From: Sedimentisphaerales bacterium
GTDB lineage: Bacteria; Planctomycetota; Phycisphaerae; Sedimentisphaerales; SG8-4
Length of the DNA stretch: 36,907 bases
Direction of reading: 5' to 3'
NCBI GenBank assembly: GCA_016932895.1
Contig: JAFGCA010000393.1
Coordinates: 1-36,907 of the forward strand
Part shown: positions 8,746-17,257 of the stretch, piece after piece
Position numbering within the stretch: the first letter of the stretch is position 1
How the letters are laid out: every line of letters starts with the position of its first letter
The notes under the pieces: model-generated
Databases searched by the model: none
Told to the model about the DNA's origin: nothing
Seen by the model: only the letters and a program-made list of their open reading frames with translations
Translations under genes and position numbers: made by a program

Positions 8746-9687
8746 TTAGCGGTCGGGGTTTTTGAGTTCTTCGACCTTGGGGAGGTCTTTGAGTGAGTTT
8801 AGGCCGAAGATCCCGAGGAATTTCTTGGTGGTGCCGTAGAGCATGGGTCGGCCGAGGACTTCGGCCCGTCCCACGATCTTGACGAGCCCTTTGTACATCA
8901 GACTGCGGATGACCTCGCCGACGGCCACGCCGCGAATCGCCTCGATATCGGCGCGGATGATCGGCTGCTTGTAGGCGATGATCGCCAGCGTTTCCATCGC
9001 CGCCGGGCTGAGCTTCGTGTCGCTGCGGGCCCGCAGCATTTTCCGGAGCCAGTGGTTGTAGCCGGTCAGCGTGAGCATTTGATAGCCGCCGGCAATCTGC
9101 TCGATGCGGAAGGCGTGGTGGTTCGATTCGTAGCGCGCGTTGAGGTCCTTGATGCTCTGGCGCACCTGCTTGCCCGTGGTCTCGACGATGTTGGCGATAC
9201 GGTTGTGCGTCAGCGGCTCGTCACTGGCAAAGAGAATCGCCTCGATGACCGACTCCACGGTCGCCTCGGCCTCGTCCTCGACGGGTGCTGCGGCGTCGCT
9301 GTGGGGAGTCTGATCCGATGCGACGGAATCGGGTTCTTCCTCGCCCGGCCCCGATGCCCGTTCCTGAGCATCCGCTTGGTCCTCGGTCCCGAGTTCTTCC
9401 TGTTCTTTGGCTTCGGCCTGGGTGTCCTCTTCGTCGAGCGGCTCATCGGGCGCTTCTTCGTCGGCGTCGTCTTCCTGATCGGTCACTTCCGCCGTTTCCT
9501 CCTCGTCCGAGAGCACGGCCTCTTCGGTGCCTGCATCCTGAACGGGTTCCTCGGCGGCGCTTTCGCGATCGATCGGATTCTCCGCCGCTTCGTTTTCGGC
9601 GACAGGTGGTTCGTCCTGCGGCTCGTTTGTCACTTCGACCGCTGCCTCCGGCTCGTCGGTCAGCGTTTCTCTCGGTTCTTGCGTCAT
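8746..9687 (-). CDS. scpB: Segregation and condensation protein B with acidic N-terminal tail
   Basis: ScpB forms the SMC-ScpA-ScpB condensin complex that organises and segregates the chromosome. The C-terminal half has the family's two winged-helix domains: VESVIEAILFASDEPLTHNRI, then KLSPAAMETLAIIAYKQP and IRADIEAIRGV, and a final GRPMLYGTTKKFLGIFGL. ScpB is normally about 180-220 residues; here 313. The extra length is an extremely Glu/Asp-rich, low-complexity tail of about 135 residues at the N-terminus, probably disordered. The ATG at 9687 is chosen because it overlaps the stop of the upstream NIF3-family gene as ATGA and follows GGAAG; an in-frame ATG at 9699 is also possible. It is the last gene of the pabB-pabC-NIF3-scpB run. 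No scpA is in the window. Confidence 0.88.
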   Translation of the reverse strand: MTQEPRETLTDEPEAAVEVTNEPQDEPPVAENEAAENPIDRESAAEEPVQDAGTEEAVLSDEEETAEVTDQEDDADEEAPDEPLDEEDTQAEAKEQEELGTEDQADAQERASGPGEEEPDSVASDQTPHSDAAAPVEDEAEATVESVIEAILFASDEPLTHNRIANIVETTGKQVRQSIKDLNARYESNHHAFRIEQIAGGYQMLTLTGYNHWLRKMLRARSDTKLSPAAMETLAIIAYKQPIIRADIEAIRGVAVGEVIRSLMYKGLVKIVGRAEVLGRPMLYGTTKKFLGIFGLNSLKDLPKVEELKNPDR

Positions 9688-10796
9688 ATGTTCTTCCATG
9701 TGAACGGGTCTGCGTCCTTCTTGCTGATCCTGATAGTTACGCCCTTCGTTCGGTTGCGCAACTGCCGGGCGAGCTTCTTGAGAATAAACCGCTCGGACAC
9801 CGTGTGGCTCAGACAGATACAGGTCAGCCCGGCTTCCTGGGCCGCCAACGCGTGATGGTGCTTCATTTCACCGGTCAGATACAGCTCGGCGCCGGCGGCA
9901 ATGACCGAATTGACGATGGCGCCGCAGGTTCCGGCACAGACGGCCGCCGTTTTGACCAGGCGTTTCGCATCGCCGACGATCCCTACGGCCCGGGCTCCGG
10001 TTTGCCGCTTGATCCGTTCCACGAGCTGCTCAACCTTCGCGGGCCGGCCCAACGGGCCGATGCGTCCCAGCCCGAACCTATTTCCATAACCGAAGAGCTT
10101 GAAAATGTCAAATGCAGGGGTCTCGTAGGGATGGGCGGCTTTCATGGCTTCCACCACCGCATCCAGCTTGTCGGCGGGCACGAGGGTCTCGAAGCGCATC
10201 TCCCGGACCTGCTCCTTCCGGCCCCTCTTGCCGATCGCGGGCTTGGCGCCTTTGAGCGGGATGAAGGTGCCCGTGCCTTCGGTGCGAAAGCCGCACTCGC
10301 GGTAGCTGCTGATCGCCCCGGCCCCGGCGGCGAAAACGGCGTCCGCCACCTCGTCCAGCGCATCAACGGGGACGAAGACGACGAGCTTGTGATTCTCCCG
10401 GGGTGCATAGTTGACGTAATCGCCGAGGGGCTTGCCGTTGTGGATGCCGAGAATCTCGGCCAGGCCGTCGTTGACGCCGCCGACCGCCGCATCGAGCGCC
10501 GTGTGAATGGAAAAAACCGAAATGCCCGCGCCAATCAGCTCGTGGACGACGTAGCTGGAGTCATCCGCCCGGATCCGTTTGAGACCGTCCCAGATGACCG
10601 GATGGTAGCTGAGGATCAGGTCGGTCTTGAGCTTCTTCGCTTCGGTCACGACCGCTTTGGTCACGTCAATCGCCAGCAGCAGATTCTTCACGTCCCGGGC
10701 CGGATCGCCGAGGAGCAAACCCACGTTGTCCCAGTCCTGGGCCAGACCCAGCGGGGCGATCTCCTCGATCGCAGCGGCGACGTCCTGTACCTTCAT
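9684..10796 (-). CDS. NIF3/DUF34-family metal-binding protein with inserted domain
   Basis: This is a member of the DUF34/NIF3 family (also labelled GTP cyclohydrolase 1 type 2-like), conserved dinuclear-metal proteins whose cellular role is poorly settled. The N-terminal half carries QDWDNVGLLLGDP, LILSYHPVIWDGLK (metal-ligand His) and SIHTALDAAVGGVNDGLA. The C-terminal half has AGTCGAIVNSVIAAGAELYLTGEMKHHHAL with the remaining His ligands. Between them lies the roughly 110-residue CutA/PII-like insert of the long form (KLVVFVPVDALDEVADAVFAAGAG to AHPYETPAFDIF). The 370-residue length fits that long form. The ATG at 10796 overlaps the pabC stop as ATGA and follows GGAG with a 7-base spacer, so it is preferred over 10811. 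Translation is probably coupled with pabC upstream and scpB downstream. Confidence 0.88.
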   Translation of the reverse strand: MKVQDVAAAIEEIAPLGLAQDWDNVGLLLGDPARDVKNLLLAIDVTKAVVTEAKKLKTDLILSYHPVIWDGLKRIRADDSSYVVHELIGAGISVFSIHTALDAAVGGVNDGLAEILGIHNGKPLGDYVNYAPRENHKLVVFVPVDALDEVADAVFAAGAGAISSYRECGFRTEGTGTFIPLKGAKPAIGKRGRKEQVREMRFETLVPADKLDAVVEAMKAAHPYETPAFDIFKLFGYGNRFGLGRIGPLGRPAKVEQLVERIKRQTGARAVGIVGDAKRLVKTAAVCAGTCGAIVNSVIAAGAELYLTGEMKHHHALAAQEAGLTCICLSHTVSERFILKKLARQLRNRTKGVTIRISKKDADPFTWKNI

Positions 10797-11656
10797 TTCT
10801 TTCTCCGACACTGTTGCTCGATGGTTTCGGTGAATCTCTCTCTCAACATCCTTGCCACCGGCCCGACCTTCCCGCTGCCGACGGGGTGCTTCTCAACGTT
10901 GGTGACGGGCAGCACCTCCATGACGACGTTCGTGAGAAAGACCTCGTCCGCCTCGAGAACGTCGGCGATGTAGAGGTCCTTTTCGATCAGCGCCATGGCC
11001 TCTCGTCCGGCGATGCGGCAGACGGTCTTGCGGGCGATGCCGGGCAGCACCGGCGTCTCGACCGAAGGCGTGCAGAGCGTATTGTCCTTGACGAGAAACA
11101 CGTTGCTCACACAGCCCTCGGCGAGGCGGTTGTCGGGAGTGAACCACAACGCTTCGGCCGCCTGGTTGCGCTGGGCCAGGCCCAGGGCCAGCAGGCGCGG
11201 GAAGTAGCTGGTGGTTTTGTGTCCGCAGGTCGGCTCCGTATCGTTCTGGCGGTAGGGGCAGAGGATAACGGTGACTCCGGCATCGTAGAATTCCGCTGGA
11301 TAGGGCTGCCACGGTGCGGCGGTGACCAAGAGCGTGGGGTGACGCTGTTGTTTCGTCGCCATCATGGGCCCGCCGGTCAGGGTCAGACGCAGACGCGCGT
11401 CGGTCAGCTCGTTGGCGCGCAGGACCTGGTCGACGGCCTCGCTCACGTACGTTTTGTCATACGGCGGCGTGATGGCCAGGCTGGCGGCGCTGGCAAACAG
11501 CCGGTCCAGATGGTCCTCCAGACAGAATACGACCCCGGCGCAACTGCGCATGGTCTCGAACAGGCCGGCCCCGTACAGAAAACCGCTGTCCGTGACGGGG
11601 AGCGAGGCTTTCTCGGTATCGATCAGCTTGTCGTTGAGAAAAACTTTTTCGGCCAT
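10793..11656 (-). CDS. pabC: Class IV aminotransferase-fold enzyme, likely aminodeoxychorismate lyase
   Basis: This PLP enzyme of the fold-type IV group probably converts 4-amino-4-deoxychorismate to p-aminobenzoate and pyruvate for folate synthesis. Features are SGFLYGAGLFETMR near the N-terminus, an Arg-rich RLRLTLTGG, the Lys in GHKTTSYFPRLLA that would hold PLP, EALWFTPDNRLAEGCVSNVF, and the LPGIARKTV segment. The length (287) matches PabC and the related branched-chain or D-amino-acid aminotransferases, which cannot be excluded by motif alone. The assignment rests on its position 30 bases after pabB. It overlaps the following NIF3-family gene by four bases. The ATG at 11656 has a purine-rich GAAGGAAATGGCC leader. 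Confidence 0.8.
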   Translation of the reverse strand: MAEKVFLNDKLIDTEKASLPVTDSGFLYGAGLFETMRSCAGVVFCLEDHLDRLFASAASLAITPPYDKTYVSEAVDQVLRANELTDARLRLTLTGGPMMATKQQRHPTLLVTAAPWQPYPAEFYDAGVTVILCPYRQNDTEPTCGHKTTSYFPRLLALGLAQRNQAAEALWFTPDNRLAEGCVSNVFLVKDNTLCTPSVETPVLPGIARKTVCRIAGREAMALIEKDLYIADVLEADEVFLTNVVMEVLPVTNVEKHPVGSGKVGPVARMLRERFTETIEQQCRRKK

Positions 11657-11686
11657 TTCCTTCGGTCTTCCGTGCCGCCGCGAGTT

Positions 11687-13126
11687 TCATGAGTCGTTAA
11701 CCGCCCTGATACCTGCCAGCAGCGCTCTTGCCTTGACGACGGTCTCTTGCCATTCCGCCTGCGGGTCGGAATCGGCGACGATCCCGCCTCCCGTATGCAC
11801 GAAGGCATTGGAGCCCGCGATCATAATCGTTCTGATCGCGATGTTCAAGCGGACGGTTCCGTCGATCCCGAGAAACCCGATACTTCCGGTGTATACGCCG
11901 CGGGTCGTAGGTTCGAGCGTGTCGATGATCTCCATGGCGCGAATCTTCGGAGCGCCCGTGATCGAGCCGCCGGGAAACGTCGCGCGCAGAACGTCGCTGA
12001 AGGTGACGTTCGGGCGTAGCGTTCCGGCGATGGTGGCGGCGGCGTGGAACACCGTGGGGTGGGCCTCTATCGTTCGCGGTTGCGCGACGTGTCGCGTTCC
12101 CGGCTCGCAGATCCGGGCCAGATCGTTGCGCTCCAGGTCGATGATCATATTCAGCTCGGCCCGTTCCTTGCTGCTGGTCAACAGCTCCTCTCGATGGGCC
12201 GCGTTGATTTTATCGGCCTCGGGGCCTGCCGTACTGATCCGCGGCCTCGTTCCTTTAATCGGCCTGGTGCAGATGATTCCGTCTTCGATGCTGATGAACA
12301 TCTCGGGCGAGGCGCTCACGACGTGAAAGCTCCCGGCATCGAGATAGGCGGCATACCCACTGGGATTGTAACGGTTCTGCCAGTGGAAAAGCTCGATAGG
12401 CCGGCTTGCGAAGCGCTCCCTGAGCCGCCGGGCGAAATTTACCTGGTACACGTCCCCATCGCGGATGTTGCGCTTGATCCGTTCCACGGCGTCGAGATAC
12501 TGTCCCTTCGTCATGTTGCAGGGGACGTCCGAGAGATCGACACGATCGATATCGACTCGCGGAGGGTTCGCCACCGCGAGTTCCTGCGCCCGGCGCAGGT
12601 GGTGCTCCAGCGCGGCGATCTTCTCGTCCGGGCTTTCCGAGTCATCGGGCATCTCCAGGGCCACGATCCGGAAGGTGTCGCGGTGAGAATCGTACGCGAT
12701 GAAGCGATCGTAAAACGCCAGCCGGATCAGCGGAGTGCCCAACTCCTCAAGCGTGGTTTCGGGCAATTTTTCGATGTACCGGCCCAGCTCGTAGCCGATA
12801 TACCCGATCCAGCCGCCGCAGAACGTTCCTTTCGGTAATCCTGCGGGGCGGTCGCCGGCAAGTCGATACGCAGCCAACGCTTCTTCGAGTTTCCAAAAGG
12901 GCCGGCTTTCGCCCGACCTGAATTCGAGGATCGCCTTGGGCTCGGCTGCCCAGTAGCTCGATCCCTTTCCCCACGCGCTGGCGATATTGCCGCCAAGGAT
13001 CGATGCTGAGGGCAATTGTGAAAACCCCTCACTTACGGCCGCACGGTCCAGCGAAATGCGAATCGTTTTGCAATGGACTCTGCATTGCCGGTGCTTCGCT
13101 GATGCAATCGCTGCTTCCGTTCTCAT
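11687..13126 (-). CDS. pabB: Aminodeoxychorismate synthase component I
   Basis: PabB aminates chorismate to 4-amino-4-deoxychorismate on the way to folate. The chorismate-binding domain shows TRPIKGTRPR, with Lys291 where PabB has lysine and anthranilate synthase TrpE has alanine; this is the diagnostic residue. It is followed by ELNMIIDLERNDLARI, PTVFHAAATIAGTL, FPGGSITGAPKIRAM and the C-terminal GGGIVADSDPQAEW. The N-terminal half contains FCGGWIGYIGYELGRYIE of the TrpE/PabB N-domain. The start at 13126 is preferred because AGGA lies 8 bases upstream; upstream ATG codons in the frame (13156, 13300) lack a ribosome site, and the frame enters the previous gene's tail. The 479-residue length fits. 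No glutaminase partner (pabA) is in the window. Confidence 0.9.
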   Translation of the reverse strand: MRTEAAIASAKHRQCRVHCKTIRISLDRAAVSEGFSQLPSASILGGNIASAWGKGSSYWAAEPKAILEFRSGESRPFWKLEEALAAYRLAGDRPAGLPKGTFCGGWIGYIGYELGRYIEKLPETTLEELGTPLIRLAFYDRFIAYDSHRDTFRIVALEMPDDSESPDEKIAALEHHLRRAQELAVANPPRVDIDRVDLSDVPCNMTKGQYLDAVERIKRNIRDGDVYQVNFARRLRERFASRPIELFHWQNRYNPSGYAAYLDAGSFHVVSASPEMFISIEDGIICTRPIKGTRPRISTAGPEADKINAAHREELLTSSKERAELNMIIDLERNDLARICEPGTRHVAQPRTIEAHPTVFHAAATIAGTLRPNVTFSDVLRATFPGGSITGAPKIRAMEIIDTLEPTTRGVYTGSIGFLGIDGTVRLNIAIRTIMIAGSNAFVHTGGGIVADSDPQAEWQETVVKARALLAGIRAVNDS

Positions 13127-13217
13127 GGCAGCCGTCCTGCCTGGAGTTTCTTCCATTGTCTCAAGCCGCACTGGAAGTGCCGCAGGTTCGTGCCGAGTGC
13201 GGCGTTGGAGTATTCTA

Positions 13218-14318
13218 TTAATGCTGCGCCGCCTGGTCCTGCGTCCCGTACCGTTCCTGGAGGAACGCCACGGCCTCTGCAACGCTCGAGAACAGAGCAT
13301 TGGCCGTTTGGGTCACGAAGACCGAGGGACTCTGGCTGGCAGTCCAGATCACGTAGACCTCCTTGGCTGCCTCGTGCGCGTGCTGGAGCTCGCGCTCGAC
13401 GCCGCTGGAAATAGCAGCCTTGCCGTCGGGCATCGCGGGGATGAAGCTGACGATCATATCGGCCTGATCGATGAGCAGGAAATCGCGGGCGTAGATCTGG
13501 CTGTTGATGTCGCGCTCGATCTGGAGCACCTCGTTGACGTCGAGAGGCAGGGTTCGGCCGGAGGTTGTCACGTCGATGCAGGGGCGTCCCTGCTCGGCGG
13601 CACGGCGTGCTTTCACGGGCAGATACGCTTCTTCCAGGTCGCCCGGATCGAAGCAGACGAACATCCGCTTCATAGTGCGGCGGAATTGCTCGATCTCGCG
13701 GAGCACCGAGTCGATCTCGGCCACCGCCGTCATCGGGAAACTCAGATACGCCTTCTTGCGGTCGCTTTCGAAGGCGAGGCGATAGAAGGTTTCGACCGTG
13801 TCCTGGTCGCCCCCCCGCGCCAGAGAGAAGAAAGGCATGGCCTCGTCGATCCCTTTGCACAGCATCTCCGTGCCGATGATCTCCTCTTCGCGCCAGACGA
13901 TCAGGTCCTTGAGGTTGTGCTCGAGGTGATGTTCTTCCAGCAGCCGCCGGTGCATGGCGACGACGCCGTCGATCAGGCAGACGTATATGTCCGCGTCGAG
14001 CTGCCTCATTTGATCGAAGTCCACGGCCGGAAACAATCCGTGCCGCCAGCGAAACGTGGCGTGCGTGTTGACGATGAGATTCGTCGTCCGCCGGGCCCGC
14101 GCGATGATGTCCTTGAAGACGCTGCGGCGCAGAGAATGCAGACGCTTGAGCGAAATGTCGAGGATGCGCCCCGGCGCCACGTCTGGCGCCTCGGCGTACA
14201 TCATATCACCGACGCTGCACAGCGTGACCTCCGTCCCGTTCTCGGCGGCGCAGCGGCAGACCTTCTCCAGGTACTGCTTCTTGTCTACGCCCACCATTCC
14301 TGTGACGACAACTATCAT
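13218..14318 (-). CDS. P-loop kinase-like / nucleoside 2-deoxyribosyltransferase-like two-domain protein
   Basis: No established function is recognised. Residues 1 to about 160 look like an archaeal adenylate-kinase-type P-loop domain (MIVVVTGMVGVDKKQYLEK, then a parallel beta pattern with NLIVNTHATFRW and DADIYVCLIDG). The Walker A is degenerate: GMVGVDKK instead of GxxGxGK[ST], with Asp in place of the third glycine and Lys in place of Ser/Thr. Residues about 188-345 resemble nucleoside 2-deoxyribosyltransferases: KKAYLSFPMTAV, then ERDINSQIYARDFLLIDQADMIV with a candidate catalytic Asp, and a GVEREL segment with a candidate catalytic Glu. The gene sits between prfA and pabB, where prmC often follows prfA. 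A role in nucleotide sensing or salvage is only a guess. The ATG at 14318 is the first good start in a clean frame. Confidence 0.7.
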   Translation of the reverse strand: MIVVVTGMVGVDKKQYLEKVCRCAAENGTEVTLCSVGDMMYAEAPDVAPGRILDISLKRLHSLRRSVFKDIIARARRTTNLIVNTHATFRWRHGLFPAVDFDQMRQLDADIYVCLIDGVVAMHRRLLEEHHLEHNLKDLIVWREEEIIGTEMLCKGIDEAMPFFSLARGGDQDTVETFYRLAFESDRKKAYLSFPMTAVAEIDSVLREIEQFRRTMKRMFVCFDPGDLEEAYLPVKARRAAEQGRPCIDVTTSGRTLPLDVNEVLQIERDINSQIYARDFLLIDQADMIVSFIPAMPDGKAAISSGVERELQHAHEAAKEVYVIWTASQSPSVFVTQTANALFSSVAEAVAFLQERYGTQDQAAQH

Positions 14319-14381
14319 ACGCCTGCGTCGGGCCTCTTCGTTCGATAACGTTTGCGTCTGAATTCGCGTCCGCCGCGATGG

Positions 14382-15470
14382 TTAGAGATTCCTGAGCCGT
14401 TGCTGCCGGTCGTGGTCTCTCAGGGCGGCGATCAGGTCCCCCATGTCTCCGGTGATGATTCTGTCGAGACTGTACAGCGACAGGTTGATGCGGTGGTCGG
14501 TGACGCGGTTCTGGGGGAAATTGTACGTTCGTATCTTCTGCGACCGGTCGCCGGAACCGATCATGGTCTTCCTTTGCGAGTCTCGCTCGGCTCGGCGCTG
14601 GTTCTCGTGAAGCTCGAAAACGCGGCTGCGCAGGATGCGCCAGGCTTTGGCGCGGTTTTTGTGCTGGCTCTGCTCGTCCTGCATGTTGACGGTAATGCCC
14701 GTGGGGATGTGTTCGAGCCGAATGGCGCTGCTGACCTTGTTGACGTTCTGTCCGCCGGGCCCACTGGATCGGCTCACATGCTCGACCACGTCCTGCGGAT
14801 TGATCTCAACATCCAGATTCTCGGGTTCCGGAAGTACGGCGACCGTGGCCGCCGACGTGTGGACTCTGCCCTGCGATTCGGTCTCGGGCACGCGCTGAAC
14901 GCGGTGGCCGCCTCCCTCGTAGCCCAACTCCGACCAGACGGCCTCCCCCTTAACACCGAAAATGATCTCGCGAAAGCCCCCCCTTTCCGAGGGGCTGAAA
15001 TCGAGCTGCTCCACCCGCCAGTGCCGGTTGTCGGCATATCTGATGTACATATTATACAGGTCTCGGGCAAACAGGGCGGCCTCCTCGCCGCCGGTGCCGG
15101 CTCGAATCTCGATGATAACCGATCCGACGTGCATGTCGTCGGCCATGACCAGCGTATTCTGCATCTCCTGGAGCAGGGCCTCTTCCTGGCCGGTCAACTG
15201 CTCGATTTCCTCCTCGGCCAGGGCTTTGAAGTCGGGCTCGACGCTCTTGTCGCTGACGATCTGCTGGGCATCTTCGATCCCTGCCCTGATCTTCTTGTAC
15301 TGGCGGTACTTCGAAACGACAGACCGGATTTTGCCTTGTTCTTTGGACAGGGCCACGAGCTTGGCGGGGTTTTGGGCCACCTCGGGGTCGGAGATTTCCT
15401 GCTCGATTTCGCAGTATCTTCCGTCGATCTCGTCGAGTTTGGCTAACAGGCTGCTTTGTTCTTCAACCAT
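14382..15470 (-). CDS. prfA: Peptide chain release factor 1
   Basis: RF1 recognises UAA and UAG and triggers peptide release on the ribosome. The 362-residue length is typical. The stop-recognition tripeptide is PET (195-197, within HRVQRVPETESQGRVHTSA), fitting the Pro-x-Thr type of RF1 rather than the Ser-Pro-Phe of RF2. The catalytic GGQ lies at 239-241 in SSGPGGQNVNKVSSAIRL. The N-terminal helical domain and the IEIRAGTGGEEAALFARDLYNMY segment are intact. It starts 143 bases after the rpmE stop, with the rpmE terminator between, so it depends on read-through or a weak local promoter. The P-loop/deoxyribosyltransferase-like gene begins 63 bases after its stop. The usual methyltransferase partner prmC is not adjacent. 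Confidence 0.95.
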   Translation of the reverse strand: MVEEQSSLLAKLDEIDGRYCEIEQEISDPEVAQNPAKLVALSKEQGKIRSVVSKYRQYKKIRAGIEDAQQIVSDKSVEPDFKALAEEEIEQLTGQEEALLQEMQNTLVMADDMHVGSVIIEIRAGTGGEEAALFARDLYNMYIRYADNRHWRVEQLDFSPSERGGFREIIFGVKGEAVWSELGYEGGGHRVQRVPETESQGRVHTSAATVAVLPEPENLDVEINPQDVVEHVSRSSGPGGQNVNKVSSAIRLEHIPTGITVNMQDEQSQHKNRAKAWRILRSRVFELHENQRRAERDSQRKTMIGSGDRSQKIRTYNFPQNRVTDHRINLSLYSLDRIITGDMGDLIAALRDHDRQQRLRNL

Positions 15471-15551
15471 TGCTTTTCCGCATTATGGCAGGGGCTGTGT
15501 CGCCGGCACCGGCCTCTCGGTTCTGTACGTGGCACGTTATCTCCGCACAGC

Positions 15552-15590
15552 AAAAAAGCTCCCATTCCCGGCCCGGCGGGAGTAGGAGCT
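15552..15590 (-). terminator. Intrinsic terminator downstream of rpmE
   Basis: Read on the minus strand, an AGCTCC...GGAGCT stem extends through T-G, A-T, one mismatch and TCCCG/CGGGA around a CCGGGC loop, followed directly by six T residues. It lies 24 bases after the rpmE stop and upstream of prfA, a textbook rho-independent terminator. Confidence 0.85.
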
Positions 15591-15613
15591 GGTGCACACA
15601 AGGAGTAGAGAAG

Positions 15614-15847
15614 CTATTGCTGCTGTTCTTTCTTGGTCTGCTTGATGTAGGACTTGCCGTACTTTTTCTGGAACCGCTCGATCCGGCCGGCGGTGTCGAC
15701 GTATTTCTGCTTGCCCGTGTAGAAGGGATGGCACATCGAGCAGATTTCCGCGTGGATCTCCTTGGCGGTGCTGCGCGTCTCGAACGTATTTCCGCAGCCG
15801 CAACGAACCTCCACCTTATTATATTTTGGATGCACGTCTTTCTTCAT
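15614..15847 (-). CDS. rpmE: 50S ribosomal protein L31
   Basis: L31 is a small protein of the large ribosomal subunit that also contacts the small subunit. The 77-residue product begins [16 protein letters not shown] and has the zinc-binding form: CGCGNTFET with two cysteines, then [10 protein letters not shown] with two more. The conserved [25 protein letters not shown] block and a basic tail follow. The start at 15847 has GGGAG with an 8-base spacer. A good promoter lies just upstream and a strong terminator just downstream, so most transcripts should be monocistronic. The four cysteines mark the zinc-replete C+ type; no zinc-free paralogue is in the window. Confidence 0.96.
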   Translation of the reverse strand: MKKDVHPKYNKVEVRCGCGNTFETRSTAKEIHAEICSMCHPFYTGKQKYVDTAGRIERFQKKYGKSYIKQTKKEQQQ

Positions 15848-15880
15848 AACGTTGACTCCCGTCTATTTCGTAAACTCTGT

Positions 15881-15908
15881 ATTCTACTCCCGCCAGCGCA
15901 ATTTTCAA
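15881..15908 (-). promoter_or_regulatory. Predicted promoter for rpmE
   Basis: On the minus strand TTGAAA (15903-15908), a 16-base spacer and TAGAAT (15881-15886) match the vegetative consensus at five of six positions in each box. The predicted leader is about 25-30 bases. Confidence 0.65.
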
Positions 15909-15956
15909 CAGGATTTTTGCGATTTCAGTGCTTTTGTCGAACGGGGATTCAATTTC

Positions 15957-15985
15957 TTGCCGATAAGCCCCATACCGGCTATAAT
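15957..15985 (+). promoter_or_regulatory. Predicted promoter for the DUF1573 lipoprotein gene
   Basis: TTGCCG (15957-15962), a 17-base spacer and a perfect TATAAT (15980-15985) lie about 45 bases upstream of the ATG at 16037. This may be the promoter of the DUF1573-cytochrome-gspC unit. It is divergent from the rpmE promoter. Confidence 0.7.
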
Positions 15986-16036
15986 ACCCTGCGAGAAAGG
16001 GCCTTAGAGCAGGATTTCTATTTGGGAGTTGGCAGT

Positions 16037-17242
16037 ATGATCAAGAGATGTGCAACGATACGGATGGTTGCCTCCCGCGCGAAGGGGCGTTTGCCCCGTG
16101 TTTTGTTCGTGTTTCTGCTTTGCGGGGCGTTTCTGGCGTCGCAGGCGGGTTGTCATAAGCAAGCCGACGTCGCCGAGGCGCCGGTCGTGGCGGCCGAGCC
16201 GGCAAGGGTCGCCGAAGCGGTGCCGGAACCGGCGGTGGCCGCCGAGGCCGCCGCAACACCGGAAGAAGCGCCTGAGCCACCGGCTGCCAAGAACGGGCCC
16301 AGGATTACTCTGGAAAGCGTCATATGCAATTTCGGTGATATCGGCACGGATACGAAGCACAAAGGACAGTTCAAGTTCAAGAATACGGGCAACCGACCGC
16401 TGAAGATCGTCCAGGTCAAGAGTTGTTGCGGCGTTGCCACCACCGGTGTCAAAGCCGGAGACGTGTACCCTCCCGGCAAGGGAGGCGTTCTGACCATCGA
16501 TTACCGCGCCGGGGCTCACCCGGGAGATGTGAATCGCAAGCTCTATATCCAGAGCAACGATCCCGTGCGGGATGTGGTCACCCTGACGCTGAAGGCCAAG
16601 ATCGTTCGTCGTGTGGAGTACGAGCCCAAGAGGCTGCGGCTCTTTCTGAAGCAGGAAAACGGCGGGGCCGACGCTATCAAGCTGACGAGCGTGGACGGCC
16701 GGCCGTTTTCGATCGAGGGCTTCAAGTGTACCGCCAATTCGATCAAGGCCGAGTTCGATCCCAACATGCAGGCGACCGAGTTTGTTTTGCGCCCCCAAGC
16801 CGATCTGGCCAAGCTTGAGCGGAATCTCAAGGGTCAGATCAGCATTGACCTGAGCCACCCGGAATGTAAGAACGTGCGGCTGTTATACGACGTTCTCCCG
16901 GAATTCACGATCAACCCGCCGCAGATCCTGCTGTTCAACCTGGTCGAGGGCAAGCCGGTACAGCGGGAGGTCTGGATCCTCAGCAACTACTCGGACGATT
17001 TTGATATCTTGTCGGTCACGTCGAGAAAAGAGACCGTGAAGCTGCTGGAGAAGAAGAAGATCAAAGGCACTGCGACCAGCTCGAGTTCCGCCGGAGCGAG
17101 CAGGCCGGGAGTGCGGTATCAACTGAGGATTGAGATCACTCCGCCGCCGGTGGAGGGCGAACGCGCCGTCTTTTTGGATTTCCTGGATGTGAAGATCAAG
17201 GACGGCACCACCCTCTCGATCCAGTGTCGGGGATTCTATTGA
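16037..17242 (+). CDS. DUF1573-domain lipoprotein
   Basis: This is an envelope protein of 401 residues. An N-terminal export signal ends at a likely lipidated Cys39 (SQAGC; the -3 position is unusual). An Ala/Pro/Glu-rich linker covers residues about 45-90. A DUF1573-type immunoglobulin-like domain follows, with ICNFGDIGTDTKHKGQFKFKNTG, KSCCGVATTGV and YPPGKGGVLTIDYRAG. The remaining 200 residues contain two more beta-rich repeats (near VEYEPKRLRLFL and FTINPPQILLFNLVEG). DUF1573 domains are common in Bacteroidetes and planctomycetes without an assigned reaction and may be structural or adhesive. The start has GGGAG 8 bases upstream. The cytochrome fusion follows after 15 bases, so the two are probably cotranscribed and may act together at the cell surface. 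Confidence 0.8.
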   Translation: MIKRCATIRMVASRAKGRLPRVLFVFLLCGAFLASQAGCHKQADVAEAPVVAAEPARVAEAVPEPAVAAEAAATPEEAPEPPAAKNGPRITLESVICNFGDIGTDTKHKGQFKFKNTGNRPLKIVQVKSCCGVATTGVKAGDVYPPGKGGVLTIDYRAGAHPGDVNRKLYIQSNDPVRDVVTLTLKAKIVRRVEYEPKRLRLFLKQENGGADAIKLTSVDGRPFSIEGFKCTANSIKAEFDPNMQATEFVLRPQADLAKLERNLKGQISIDLSHPECKNVRLLYDVLPEFTINPPQILLFNLVEGKPVQREVWILSNYSDDFDILSVTSRKETVKLLEKKKIKGTATSSSSAGASRPGVRYQLRIEITPPPVEGERAVFLDFLDVKIKDGTTLSIQCRGFY

Positions 17243-17257
17243 GAAAGCCGGTGCCCC

